The notes below the pieces were generated by a model that ran no database searches, was not told the origin of the DNA, and saw nothing but the letters and a program-made list of their open reading frames with translations. Shown piece after piece: positions 32,519 to 41,851 of a stretch of 52,356 bases of DNA. The stretch is from RCIO01 sp035555795. GTDB taxonomy: Bacteria > Pseudomonadota > Alphaproteobacteria > Rhizobiales > Rhizobiaceae. Within the stretch, counting starts at the first letter, position 1. Every line of letters starts with the position of its first letter. The stretch spans positions 1-52,356 of the forward strand of contig DATMGE010000023.1 of assembly GCA_035555795.1 (NCBI GenBank), in the 5' to 3' direction. The translations under genes were made by a program, and so were the position numbers.

Positions 32519-35500
32519 TCACTGCATCGAGCGCAGCAGCCTTTCGATCGAATCGGGATTGAACGCATCGCGCGCCGCCGGCGGCAGGTCCAGCGGCTGG
32601 CGTTCGATCCGGTCGTCCGGAGGGTTGGACTGGTTGCCGGACCTGGCCGCCTCGGCATCGCGCCGCGCCTGCTCCGCCGCCTTCGCCTCCTCCGCGGCAA
32701 TACGGGCGGCTTCCGCTTCGGCGGCGCGCCGGGCTTCTTCCTCGGCGGCGACCCGCGCCTGCTCTTCGGCTGCCTTGCGGACTTCCTCCTCGGCTTGCCG
32801 CCGCGCTTCCTCTTCGATCCGGCGGCGCTCCGCCTCGGCGCGTTCTTCGGTCAGCGCCGCATAGTAACGCGCCTCGCGACGGAGCCGCTGGCGTTCGAGC
32901 AGCAGCGCCTGCATCGCCTCCACCCGCGCCTGTTCGCGCTCCAGCGCGCGCTGCGTCAGGAACTGGGCCAGCGGTTGCGTGTCGAGCGTGGTGACCAGCC
33001 CGTCGCCGCCGACCTCGGCCGTGTAGCGGAGCGTCGGTTCCGCACCCACGATCGCATCGTCGCCGGGCGCATATTCGATCGTCCCGCTGGCGCCATAGCT
33101 CATCGCGCGCGCATCGGCATGGACCTCGGCTGTCAGCGCCGCGCCCTTGCCCTCAAGCCTTACCGGCGGCGCGCGCAGCACGCCATTGGCGAGCGTCAGG
33201 GCGATCTCGGCGTCACCTGCCGCAAAATGGCCCGACTGGACCAGCGGCGGCGCGAAAATGCCCGTACGCGCGGCATCGACCTCCGTTCCATCCTGATCGG
33301 CACGGGCCAGAATATCCGCAAAGACCGTGGGATTGATGCGTGGGACGACGAGATCCCGCGCCGAGATCGTGGCGGATCCGGCAAGCGCGGCCACCAGGGC
33401 GTCGATGCTCTTGCCGCTCGACGTCGCATGGATGCCGAAATCGGCTGTCCCAGCCAGACCCGATGCCGGCAGCAACTGGTGGATCGGCGCATCGTCGAGC
33501 TTCAACTGCGACGAAAGCAGCGCGGTGCCGCCGGTATTGCGCAGCTCGGCGAAGCCGGTCAGCGTCCCGCCTGCAAAGCCGGCGCGAAGCTCGGAAATGT
33601 GCAGGCCATCGGCGGAGGCGCGCATGGACAGTTTTGCGTCGGAGAGCGTCACGCCACCGCCGGCGATCAGGCGATCCACCACAAGGTCGATGTCGGTGGT
33701 GAAGGCCGGCGCGGGGGTCGGCAGGAAGGGCGTGTCGGGCCAGCCGGTCCCATCGCCGGCCAGAGCCGCCTCCCCCAGCAGCGGTTCCAGCACCAGTGGA
33801 ATATCCAGCTCGTCGAGCACCAGCGATCCGGTGAGATGCGGCCGCCCGTCGCGCAATTGCGCATTGAGGTCGCCGGCAACCTCGCCGCCAAATATCTTCC
33901 CCTTGAGGTCCGACACGACGACGAGGGCTTCCTTCAGGCTCAAACCGGCCTCGATGCCGACCGGCATGCCGAGCCCCATTCCTGGCAGCGAGAAGCCTGC
34001 GGTCATGAGCCAGGGTTCGATATCGCCCGTATCGATCTTGCCTGCACCGTCGGCGAAAAACCCCTCGGGCCCAACGCCGACAGTCCCGTCGAAAGCGGCG
34101 GAAAAGTCATCTGCCGTGAAGCTGAACCGCGTCGCGGCCCCCTCGCCGAGCCTGCCTTCCAGCGCCAGTTCGCTCCGCGCCGGCGTGGCAAAGCCGAACG
34201 GGAGCGCCGGCAGGCCGTAGAGCGCGTAGATCGCCGCCGGCTCATCATTTTCAACCTTCAGATTGGCCTTGAGCCGCGCCGCATCCAATCGCGCGATATC
34301 GCCCTGCCCCGAAACCGCAAGCGTGAAACGCGAGCCGCCGGCGGTGCCGTTGGCATTGAGCGAGAAGTTCCGATCCGCACCGCCACCTGCCGCGATGTCG
34401 AGGACGGCATTTGCCTCCGTCTCGGTCAGCAGGCCCGGAAAACGCTCGGTGCGTCCCGCAAAGGCGGCAAGCGTGGCGTTCCGCGGAAACTGCGCCGCCA
34501 GTAACTGGACAAGCTGCGATGCATCGCCCGCGACGAGCGTGGCATCGAGCTTTCCGGACAATGCGCCGCCAATGCCGCCCACCGTGCCGGTCGCGCTGAG
34601 CGACGCGCCTTCAAGACCCGATAAGGCGAGACGGTCGATCTCCAGCACGCCTTCCCTGAGCCGCAATGCGGTATCGACCGCCTCGGCGGTGACGCCCGCG
34701 ACGGCGACCGGACCGGCCTTGACGGCAAGGTCGAGCCGATAATCCTGCAAACGGCGCGTTCCCTGATCGGTCACGAAAAGCGAGGCAAATGCCGACAGCC
34801 CGTCGACATCGAGGCGCCCTCCGTCGAGTTCGAGCACCATGGAGGGCGCGGCATTGGCCGGGCGATCGGAAACCGCGCGGCCGGTAAAGCGCGCATCGCC
34901 GAGCACGAGTTCGAGATTGTCGAATGTCTGCCGCGCATCGGTGAGCTCCACATCGGCGCTGAATCCGGCGGCCGGCAGCCGGCGGATGGCTTCATCGACA
35001 TCGCGTGAAATCCATGCCGCGAAACCTGACGGCTGGCCGACGGCGAGCAGCAGCTTGCCCTTGAAGCCGAAGCGGGCATCGTCCACGATCAGTTCACCGC
35101 TGCTTTCCAGCGTGGTGCGGCCCGGCAGCGCGGCCGAGAGCGTGCCGATCGTCCAGCCTTCGGCGGACGGCACGGCCGAAAGGCGCACATCGCGCACGGT
35201 CGTGTCCCCGGCCACGATCGCCGGCAGGTTCATCTCCACCGTGCCAGGAATTTCGGGGCGCGGCAGATTGAGCAGCGCTTCCTTCAGCGCCGCCAGCCGC
35301 TGCCCGAGCGCCAGCGAACCGTCAGGCGTCTCCTGCCCGGCAAGCCTGATCTGCGCGCCATCCGCGACGACATGGAATTGCGGCGCAGCGCCCAGCGTGA
35401 TGCGGGCATGTCCGTCCGCCGTATAGGGGTCTTGCGCCGCGCCGGTTTCGAGGCGGAACTCCGGCACGTCGAGCCCGTCATGTGCCAGTGCAAAGCGGCC

Positions 35501-36313
35501 GCTGACGCGATAGGCCGGTACGCGGGGCGGCTGTCCTGGCTGCAGCTCGGCCTGCGCCGTGCCGGGCATGGGGCGCTCCACGAGGCGGAACGTGCCGTCA
35601 TAGCGCGGCGCACCATCGGTGAGGAAGACATCGCCATCCGCTTCGATCTGGAATGCATAGCGCTCCGGATCGGCGCGCAGCCGCAGGCGCAGGCGACCAT
35701 TCTCGTCGCGACTACCGGTCGAAATGCCGAGCGCGGTCTTCATCCCGTCGATGCGCAGCGAGCCATCGGCGCGCCACGGGCCGGTCAGCGCGCGGGCGGA
35801 AACCGTCGCATTGATTTCGGTGAGCTCGCGGTCGCGCGCGCCTTCGTGCCGGAGCGTCACCTTGCCCTCGGTGATGGTGACATTCTCGAGCCTCACCTGT
35901 TCGGGCGCAAAGGGCGTCGAGGGCCGCACCGCCCAGTCCAGCACGCCGTCATCGCCGATCGACACGACAGCCACCGGCTTGACGATACGCATGTCGAAGA
36001 TGAGCACCTCGCCCGAAAGGAAGGGCGCGAGCTCGGCATCCATGGAAAAGCTCTCGATGGTCATGGCCGTGCTGCCGGGCGTCGGGCCGGCGACGGTGAC
36101 ATCGGAGAAGGTGACCGAGGGAAACGGCAGAAGCCGCGCCGTGGCCGAACCGTGCACGGTGACCTGACGGCCAAGGACATGGCTCGCCTCGCGCTCGAAA
36201 TCGGCTTTCCAATTGCCCCAGTCGACAAAGAACGGCGCCACCAGTGCCGCGGTGAGCACAAGGACGATCAATCCGCCGACAATCACGAAGAGACGGGCCA
36301 GCTCACTCTCCAA
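32519..36313 (-). CDS. AsmA-family envelope protein
   Basis: A 1264-residue, single-anchor protein. The N-terminal helix (about residues 8-28, VIVGGLIVLVLTAALVAPFF) is followed by VDWGNWKADFEREASHVLGRQVTVHGSATARLLPFP, the AsmA N-domain signature. A long beta-rich middle of about 1000 residues is expected to form a hydrophobic groove bridging the periplasm, as in AsmA/TamB lipid-transfer proteins. The C-terminus from about residue 1120 is a charged Ala/Glu/Arg coiled coil (repeats of EEEARRQAEEE type), unusual for the family and probably elongated. A role in phospholipid delivery to the outer membrane is inferred from homologues. It stands alone. Confidence 0.88.
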   Translation of the reverse strand: MESELARLFVIVGGLIVLVLTAALVAPFFVDWGNWKADFEREASHVLGRQVTVHGSATARLLPFPSVTFSDVTVAGPTPGSTAMTIESFSMDAELAPFLSGEVLIFDMRIVKPVAVVSIGDDGVLDWAVRPSTPFAPEQVRLENVTITEGKVTLRHEGARDRELTEINATVSARALTGPWRADGSLRIDGMKTALGISTGSRDENGRLRLRLRADPERYAFQIEADGDVFLTDGAPRYDGTFRLVERPMPGTAQAELQPGQPPRVPAYRVSGRFALAHDGLDVPEFRLETGAAQDPYTADGHARITLGAAPQFHVVADGAQIRLAGQETPDGSLALGQRLAALKEALLNLPRPEIPGTVEMNLPAIVAGDTTVRDVRLSAVPSAEGWTIGTLSAALPGRTTLESSGELIVDDARFGFKGKLLLAVGQPSGFAAWISRDVDEAIRRLPAAGFSADVELTDARQTFDNLELVLGDARFTGRAVSDRPANAAPSMVLELDGGRLDVDGLSAFASLFVTDQGTRRLQDYRLDLAVKAGPVAVAGVTAEAVDTALRLREGVLEIDRLALSGLEGASLSATGTVGGIGGALSGKLDATLVAGDASQLVQLLAAQFPRNATLAAFAGRTERFPGLLTETEANAVLDIAAGGGADRNFSLNANGTAGGSRFTLAVSGQGDIARLDAARLKANLKVENDEPAAIYALYGLPALPFGFATPARSELALEGRLGEGAATRFSFTADDFSAAFDGTVGVGPEGFFADGAGKIDTGDIEPWLMTAGFSLPGMGLGMPVGIEAGLSLKEALVVVSDLKGKIFGGEVAGDLNAQLRDGRPHLTGSLVLDELDIPLVLEPLLGEAALAGDGTGWPDTPFLPTPAPAFTTDIDLVVDRLIAGGGVTLSDAKLSMRASADGLHISELRAGFAGGTLTGFAELRNTGGTALLSSQLKLDDAPIHQLLPASGLAGTADFGIHATSSGKSIDALVAALAGSATISARDLVVPRINPTVFADILARADQDGTEVDAARTGIFAPPLVQSGHFAAGDAEIALTLANGVLRAPPVRLEGKGAALTAEVHADARAMSYGASGTIEYAPGDDAIVGAEPTLRYTAEVGGDGLVTTLDTQPLAQFLTQRALEREQARVEAMQALLLERQRLRREARYYAALTEERAEAERRRIEEEARRQAEEEVRKAAEEQARVAAEEEARRAAEAEAARIAAEEAKAAEQARRDAEAARSGNQSNPPDDRIERQPLDLPPAARDAFNPDSIERLLRSMQ

Positions 36314-36383
36314 CCGGTGCGAGGCCTGACACTCTACCCGGATCAGCGTGACGATAAAGTGGCGATTGAGGCTCGCGCCGCGC

Positions 36384-37799
36384 TCAACCGTCGACGGTGA
36401 AGATTTTCCCCGGATTCATGATGCCCAGCGGATCGATCGCCTGCTTGATGGCGCGCATATAGTCGACCGCTGGGCCAAGCTCATGCGCCAGATAGCGCAT
36501 CTTGCCCTGGCCGATGCCATGCTCGCCGGTGCAGGTACCGTCCATGGCGATGGCGCGCATGTTGAGCCGCGAGACGAAATTCTCGGCGCGCGCAAGCTCA
36601 TCTGGATCGTTGCGGTCGAACAGCAGCGTGACGTGGAAATTGCCGTCGCCCGCATGGCCGATGATCGGCGCCAGAAGGTCGAGGCGTTCGGCGTCATCCT
36701 CGGTTTCCGCGATGCACTCCGTCAGCCGCGAGATCGGCACGCAGACATCGGTCGCCAGCGTGTTCACACCCGGCCGCAGCACCTGGCAGGCATGATAGGC
36801 TTCATGGCGCGCCTTCCAGAGCTTTGCGCGTTCCTCGGCCACGGTGGTCCACAGGAACGGCCCACCGCCCAGATCGGCGACGATCTCGCCAAAGGTTTCC
36901 GCCTGCTCCTTCACGCCGGCATCGGAGCCATGGAATTCCACGAAGAGGCAGGGCGAGACTGGATAGTCGAGCCCGGCATAGATGTTCATCGCCTTCATGC
37001 CGAGCGTGTTGATCAGCTCGATACGGGCGACCGGAATGCCCATCTGGATGGTCGCGGTCACAGCCTGGCTCGCAGCTTCCAGCGAAGGGAACGGACACAC
37101 GCCACCCGAAATGGCCTGCGGTATGCCCTGGAGGCGCAATGTCAGCGAAGTGATGACGCCCAACGTCCCCTCCGCGCCGACGAGCAGGCGTGTCAGGTCG
37201 TAGCCGGCGGACGACTTCTTCGCCCGTTTCGCGGTGGTGATGAGGCGGCCATCCGGCATCACCGCCGTCAGTGCGATGACGTTTTCGCGCATCGTGCCGT
37301 AACGCACGGCATTGGTGCCCGACGCCCGCGTGGAGGCCATGCCGCCGAGGCTGGCATTCGCGCCGGGATCGATGGGGAAGAACAGGCCGGTCGCGCGCAG
37401 ATAGGTGTTCAGTTCCTCCCGCGTGATGCCGGGCTCCACGGTACAGTCGAAGTCTTCCGCATTCACCGACAGCACCCGGTTCATCCGCGAAAGGTCGAGC
37501 GAAATGCCGCCCGCCGGTGCGTTGACATGGCCTTCCAGCGACGTGCCGGTTCCGTAGGGGATCACCGGCACCCGATGCTCCGCGCAGATGCGGACGACCT
37601 CCTGCACTTCTTCCGCGCTTTCGGCGAAGACGACGCCGTCCGGCGCCTGCGTCGGAATATAGGTGGTGGTGTGTGCGTGCTGGTTGCGGATGTCGTGCCC
37701 GGTCGAGAAGCGCTCGCCGAAACACTGCCGCAATATGCCGACCGCGGCGGCAATGCCTGCATCGTTGCGCTCAAGAGCAATGAGATCGGCCAGAGCCAT
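36384..37799 (-). CDS. FAD-linked oxidase, D-lactate dehydrogenase/GlcD type
   Basis: A 471-residue flavoprotein of the VAO/PCMH family. The FAD-binding part has AESAEEVQEVVRICAEHRVPVIPYGTGTSLEGHV and the GANASLGGMASTRASGT motif. The C-terminal catalytic domain carries HAGDGNFHVTLLFD and TGEHGIGQGKMRYL, where the His-containing HAGDGNFH and GEHGIG are the usual signatures of D-2-hydroxyacid dehydrogenases. D-lactate (cytochrome) dehydrogenase, as in human LDHD, is the best match, but a glycolate oxidase GlcD subunit cannot be excluded. No GlcE or GlcF partner lies nearby, which favours a stand-alone D-lactate dehydrogenase. Membrane association through quinone transfer is assumed. Confidence 0.9.
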   Translation of the reverse strand: MALADLIALERNDAGIAAAVGILRQCFGERFSTGHDIRNQHAHTTTYIPTQAPDGVVFAESAEEVQEVVRICAEHRVPVIPYGTGTSLEGHVNAPAGGISLDLSRMNRVLSVNAEDFDCTVEPGITREELNTYLRATGLFFPIDPGANASLGGMASTRASGTNAVRYGTMRENVIALTAVMPDGRLITTAKRAKKSSAGYDLTRLLVGAEGTLGVITSLTLRLQGIPQAISGGVCPFPSLEAASQAVTATIQMGIPVARIELINTLGMKAMNIYAGLDYPVSPCLFVEFHGSDAGVKEQAETFGEIVADLGGGPFLWTTVAEERAKLWKARHEAYHACQVLRPGVNTLATDVCVPISRLTECIAETEDDAERLDLLAPIIGHAGDGNFHVTLLFDRNDPDELARAENFVSRLNMRAIAMDGTCTGEHGIGQGKMRYLAHELGPAVDYMRAIKQAIDPLGIMNPGKIFTVDG

Positions 37800-38025
37800 G
37801 TCTACCTCCCATATCAGGCTTTCGCGTTACCTAGTCTATTCACGCAGGGAATGGAATCGGACCTCGCCGGTGCAGCGGAGGATTCGGGCGATTGCGCGCC
37901 TCGCAATGCGGTCGGTCACCCAGCGTCAATGCTTCTGCCCACAGGAAATTGCCCGCTGCGCATTGAGGATGCTCTGCCACGCCCGGACAATCATCGGCGA
38001 ATCGAACCGTTCATGCATCGGGCTC

Positions 38026-38241
38026 ATGGCCGCACTCACCACATCGCTGGCAGAAATCGTCGCCGATGACGACGATATCAGCGATTACGCATTGTGGCGG
38101 GAGCGCAAGCGGATCGTGCACGAGATCTACCTGGCCGAGCGGGGGCGCCGGCCGATCGGCATCGAATTGCTCTACCGGATGCGCATCATCGAGATGGCGC
38201 AGCACCGCCGCGGCATATCTGACCGCCGCGACGGCGCCTGA
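38026..38241 (+). CDS. Small hypothetical protein
   Basis: A 71-residue protein (MAALTTSLAEIVADDDDIS, then ALWRERKRIVHEIYLAERGRRPIGIELLYRMRIIEMAQ). A clear acidic run is followed by an amphipathic, Arg-rich helical part. I do not recognise a family. The reading frame is open 300 bases further upstream, but the earlier sequence looks non-coding, so the ATG at 38026 is my choice. It lies between the minus-strand D-lactate dehydrogenase (starts 37799) and the convergent glyoxalase-superfamily gene. Confidence 0.45.
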   Translation: MAALTTSLAEIVADDDDISDYALWRERKRIVHEIYLAERGRRPIGIELLYRMRIIEMAQHRRGISDRRDGA

Positions 38242-38252
38242 CGAAAAGCCGA

Positions 38253-38801
38253 TCAGCCGTCGATCAGTTCCATGAACCGGATCCGGTTCTGGAACGGATC
38301 GATGACGGTGACTTCCAGCCGCCCATCCTCTTGCTCCAGACCGGGCTTCATGTAGCGATATTGCTTGCCGCGCAGTTCCTCATGGAGCTTGCGGATGCCT
38401 TTCATATAGACGCAGCTCGTGCTGCCCGGCGTCGCATCGCCGGAATGTTCCGACAGATGCAGCCGCAATCCGCCGCGCGAAATCTGCGTATAGAGCGGGA
38501 AATTGTCGCCATAACGATGTTCCCAATCCACGGAAAAGCCGAGGAAACCGAGATAGAACTCGTGCGCCTTGGCCACGTCGAAGATGCGTATGATCGGCAC
38601 TGCCCCCTCGAAGACGATTACGTCGCCGGCGGGTACGGATGGTTCCTTTTCGAGTTGGGCCGACAGGATGTTCCAGTTGGCCAGCCCGAACTGCCGGGCG
38701 ACGATTTCGAGCGCCTGGCTGTGGTTGATGTCGGTATCCATTTCGGCGAGCGCCTCCCGCAGGGACTTCGCCATTGCCTTCGCGTCGCGATGATCGCGCA
38801 T
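38253..38801 (-). CDS. Glyoxalase-superfamily (VOC) protein with N-terminal helical domain
   Basis: A 182-residue protein. The start at 38801 (MRDHRDAKAMAKSLREAL) opens a helical region of about 50 residues that resembles the glyoxalase-related N-domain. Then PIIRIFDVAKAHEFYLGFLGFSVDWEH begins a single VOC module, with EVTVIDPFQNRIRF as its metal-side strand. The His/Glu of the metal site appear partly preserved. The family includes glyoxalase-related bleomycin- and drug-resistance-like proteins, and the substrate is unknown. It faces away from uvrD. Confidence 0.8.
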   Translation of the reverse strand: MRDHRDAKAMAKSLREALAEMDTDINHSQALEIVARQFGLANWNILSAQLEKEPSVPAGDVIVFEGAVPIIRIFDVAKAHEFYLGFLGFSVDWEHRYGDNFPLYTQISRGGLRLHLSEHSGDATPGSTSCVYMKGIRKLHEELRGKQYRYMKPGLEQEDGRLEVTVIDPFQNRIRFMELIDG

Positions 38802-39027
38802 GGTCGTTCCTTTCGTCACGGCGAAGTCTTCGTCAGTGTCCGCATTGCCGACGCCTTCGCCCGACGTTTGGAAACGATCAGGAAGGTTTTCGGGAGGCGT
38901 TCGCCATGCCCTTTCGGGCGCGGACTGCCGGCCGCCTCCGGCCGAAATCGGTACATATCGCAGTCGCATTCCCCTGTCACGCCTCCGCTTCTGGCCTTTC
39001 GGCGTCGAATCACTACATTCCCTGTCA

Positions 39028-41652
39028 ATGAGCCCACATCCCGACGACCTGCCCTTCTTCGACGAGGACGACGCGCCCCGTGGCGCGCCCGCGCCATCGG
39101 GCATCGCCGCGCGCGCCATGGCGGCGCGTCAGGGCGGCGCGCGCGTACCGGACTATCTCTCCGGCCTCAATCCCGAACAGCGGCTGGCGGTCGAGACCAC
39201 GGAAGGTCCGGTGCTGGTTCTGGCAGGTGCTGGCACGGGCAAGACCCGCGTGCTGACCACGCGCATCGCCCACATCCTCGCCACCGGCAAGGCGTGGCCC
39301 TCGCAGATCCTCGCCGTGACCTTCACCAACAAGGCCGCGCGCGAGATGAAGAGCCGTATCGGGGTTCTCGTCGGCGAGGCCGTCGAGGGCATGCCGTGGC
39401 TGGGCACCTTCCACTCCATCGGCGTCAAGCTGCTGCGCCGGCACGCCGAGCTGGCGGGGTTGAAGTCCGGCTTCACCATTCTCGACACCGACGACCAGAT
39501 CAGGCTGATGCGGCAGCTGATCCAGGCGGAGGGGCTCGACGACAAGCGCTGGCCGGCGCGCCAGTTCGCGCAGATGGTCGACGGCTGGAAGAACAAGGGT
39601 TTCGGGCCAAAGGACATTCCCGAAGGCGATGCGCGCGCCTTCGCCAACGGCAAGGGCCGCGAACTCTACGCCGCCTATCAGAACCGGCTGAAGACTCTGA
39701 ACGCCTGCGACTTCGGCGACCTGCTGCTGCACCCGATCCGCATCTTCCGCGAGCATCACGACGTGCTCGCCGAATATCACCGCCGCTTCAAATATATTCT
39801 GGTGGACGAGTATCAGGACACCAACACCGCCCAATATATGTGGCTCAGGCTGCTCGCGCAGCGCCCCCAGACCACATCCAACTTCCCGGCCAAAGGCCGA
39901 GCGGCCGACCGGCTGCCGGGCGACTTTTCGCCCGCCCCCGCGGAGGCCAGCGAGCGAAGCGAGCGCTCGGCCGCGAGCGAAACCAAAGTCAATATTTGCT
40001 GCGTGGGCGATGACGACCAGTCGATCTATGGGTGGCGCGGGGCGGAGGTGGACAACATCCTGAGCTTCGAGAAGGATTTTCCGGGCGCGACGGTGATCCG
40101 GCTGGAGCGCAATTACCGCTCCACGGCGCATATACTGGGTGCTGCCTCGCATCTCATCGCGCACAATGAGGGCCGTCTGGGCAAGACACTCTTTACCGAC
40201 CGGCCGGACCCGGATGATGCGAAGGTCATGGTCCACGCCGCATGGGATTCCGAAGAGGAAGCGCGTGCGCTCGGCGAGGAGATCGAGGTGCTCCAGCGCA
40301 AGGGCCACCTGCTGAACGACATGGCGATCCTGGTGCGCGCCTCGTTCCAGATGCGCGAGTTCGAGGACCGTTTCGTCACGCTGGGGCTGAATTATCGCGT
40401 CATCGGCGGCCCGCGCTTCTATGAGCGGCAGGAAATCCGCGATGCGCTGGCCTATTTCCGCGTCGTGGCCAATTCCGGCGACGACCTCGCCTTCGAGCGC
40501 ATCGTCAATGTGCCCAAGCGCGGACTGGGCGAAGCTGCCGTCCGACAGGTGCATGATGCGGCGCGAAGCCTGAGCGTGCCGATGCTGGAAGCGGCCGGCA
40601 GCCTTGCCGAAAGCGACGAGTTGAAGCCCAAGCCCCGCGCCGCGCTGCGCCAGGTGGCCGCCAACTTCGCCCGCTGGCAGGGTCTCCTCGATAACACGCC
40701 GCATACGGAACTGGCCGAAACGATCCTGGAGGAGAGCGGCTATACTGAGATGTGGAAGAACGACCGCTCGGCCGAGGCGCCGGGCCGGCTCGAAAACCTC
40801 AAGGAGCTGATCCGCTCCATGGAGGAATATGAATCGCTGCGCGGCTTCCTCGAACATGTCGCGCTGGTGATGGATGCCGAGCAGAAGGAGGAGATGGACG
40901 CCGTCTCCATCATGACGCTGCATTCGGCCAAGGGGCTGGAGTTCGAAACGGTCTTCCTGCCCGGATGGGAGGAAGGCCTGTTTCCCCACCAGCGCGCGCT
41001 GGACGAAGGCGGCCGTTCCGGACTGGAGGAGGAGCGGCGGCTGGCCTATGTCGGCGTCACCCGCGCCAAGAAGAACCTGCATCTGTGGTTCACCTCGAAC
41101 CGCCGCATCCACGGCCTGTGGCAGTCGACCATTCCGTCCCGTTTTCTCGACGAATTGCCGGAAGCGCATGTCGAGGTCGCGGAAACGGGTTCTTCCTATG
41201 GCGGCTATGGGCGCGGCTTCGGCGGCAGCGGCCAGCCCGGCCGCGCCAACCCCTATGGCGCATCGCGTTTCGACACTATGGGGCAGGAAGGCGGCTCTTT
41301 TTCCAACACCTATGCGACGCCCGGCTGGCAACGCGCCCAGAAGAACCGCACCGAGGCGACCGACCGCAACTGGGGCTCGCGCTCCGGCCATGCGGTCGAG
41401 CGCATCGGCTATGGCGAGGTCGACTCAGGCTACGGCGCGGGACGCGGTTCGGTGAAGGGTCGCGTCATCGAAGGCGAACTGGTGGCGAAATCGGTCGCCG
41501 ATACGCCATCCGCTTTCAAGGTCGGCGACCGCGTGTTCCACCAGAAGTTCGGCAATGGCAATGTCGCATCGGTGGAAGGCAACAAGCTGACCATCGACTT
41601 CGACCGCGCCGGCCAGAAGCGCGTCCTGGACGGGTTCGTCACGGCGGCCTGA
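39028..41652 (+). CDS. uvrD: ATP-dependent DNA helicase UvrD/PcrA
   Basis: An 874-residue SF1A helicase that unwinds 3'-5' in excision and mismatch repair. The start ATG at 39028 gives MSPHPDDLPF. Walker A is LVLAGAGTGKTRVL (about residues 64-77), and motif Ib, CDFGDLL, and motif II, LVDEYQDTN, follow. CVGDDDQSIYGWRGA is motif III (from about residue 325), ERNYRSTAHILGAA motif IV, and TLHSAKGLEFETVFLPG motif V. RRLAYVGVTRAK ends the core as motif VI. The last 150 residues are Gly/Tyr-rich, and a C-terminal Tudor-like part (FKVGDRVFHQKFGNG) matches the RNA-polymerase-binding tail of PcrA/UvrD. A non-conserved 40-residue insert lies directly before motif III (see the findings). Confidence 0.96.
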   Translation: MSPHPDDLPFFDEDDAPRGAPAPSGIAARAMAARQGGARVPDYLSGLNPEQRLAVETTEGPVLVLAGAGTGKTRVLTTRIAHILATGKAWPSQILAVTFTNKAAREMKSRIGVLVGEAVEGMPWLGTFHSIGVKLLRRHAELAGLKSGFTILDTDDQIRLMRQLIQAEGLDDKRWPARQFAQMVDGWKNKGFGPKDIPEGDARAFANGKGRELYAAYQNRLKTLNACDFGDLLLHPIRIFREHHDVLAEYHRRFKYILVDEYQDTNTAQYMWLRLLAQRPQTTSNFPAKGRAADRLPGDFSPAPAEASERSERSAASETKVNICCVGDDDQSIYGWRGAEVDNILSFEKDFPGATVIRLERNYRSTAHILGAASHLIAHNEGRLGKTLFTDRPDPDDAKVMVHAAWDSEEEARALGEEIEVLQRKGHLLNDMAILVRASFQMREFEDRFVTLGLNYRVIGGPRFYERQEIRDALAYFRVVANSGDDLAFERIVNVPKRGLGEAAVRQVHDAARSLSVPMLEAAGSLAESDELKPKPRAALRQVAANFARWQGLLDNTPHTELAETILEESGYTEMWKNDRSAEAPGRLENLKELIRSMEEYESLRGFLEHVALVMDAEQKEEMDAVSIMTLHSAKGLEFETVFLPGWEEGLFPHQRALDEGGRSGLEEERRLAYVGVTRAKKNLHLWFTSNRRIHGLWQSTIPSRFLDELPEAHVEVAETGSSYGGYGRGFGGSGQPGRANPYGASRFDTMGQEGGSFSNTYATPGWQRAQKNRTEATDRNWGSRSGHAVERIGYGEVDSGYGAGRGSVKGRVIEGELVAKSVADTPSAFKVGDRVFHQKFGNGNVASVEGNKLTIDFDRAGQKRVLDGFVTAA
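39895..39972 (+). repeat. Palindromic in-frame insert in uvrD
   Basis: A 78-base stretch bounded by 9-base inverted repeats, GGCCGAGCG (39895-39903) and CGCTCGGCC (39964-39972), also has an internal perfect hairpin CGGGCGA-CTTT-TCGCCCG (39917-39934). It is exactly 26 codons and in frame, in a part of uvrD that is variable between species (before motif III). It looks like a small palindromic element inserted in coding sequence. Confidence 0.6.
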
Positions 41653-41715
41653 GGCGCGTCGCGCATCGACGCCGGCTGGGTATGGGTTTTCGTCATCCTG
41701 GCCTGACAAAACTAT

Positions 41716-41734
41716 ATAGAGAATATTTTTCTAT
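41716..41734. promoter_or_regulatory. AT-rich dyad upstream of the sulfurtransferase
   Basis: ATAGA and TCTAT flank nine bases in an unusually AT-rich patch, about 120 bases before the sulfurtransferase start at 41852. Position and symmetry suggest an operator for a metal or sulfide repressor, but no regulator gene is nearby. Confidence 0.35.
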
Positions 41735-41851
41735 GATCGAACGGAATGGCAGATCGTCGTTCCAGCACTCTCATTCATTGTATGCGCCGTTTGCTGTCTG
41801 TTGCAGCAGGGTACGGATATAGTCGCGAAAATCGCACATTTGGAGTGTCCC

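Noticed and set aside
39860..39990. Intein or intervening sequence in uvrD
   Set aside because: The insert is only about 40 residues, lacks splicing motifs, and the frame is kept, so it is far too small for an intein.
39025..41391. A 788-codon open frame antisense to uvrD
   Set aside because: It is a shadow of the high-GC uvrD codon pattern, has no recognisable motif, and uvrD on the plus strand has every helicase motif.
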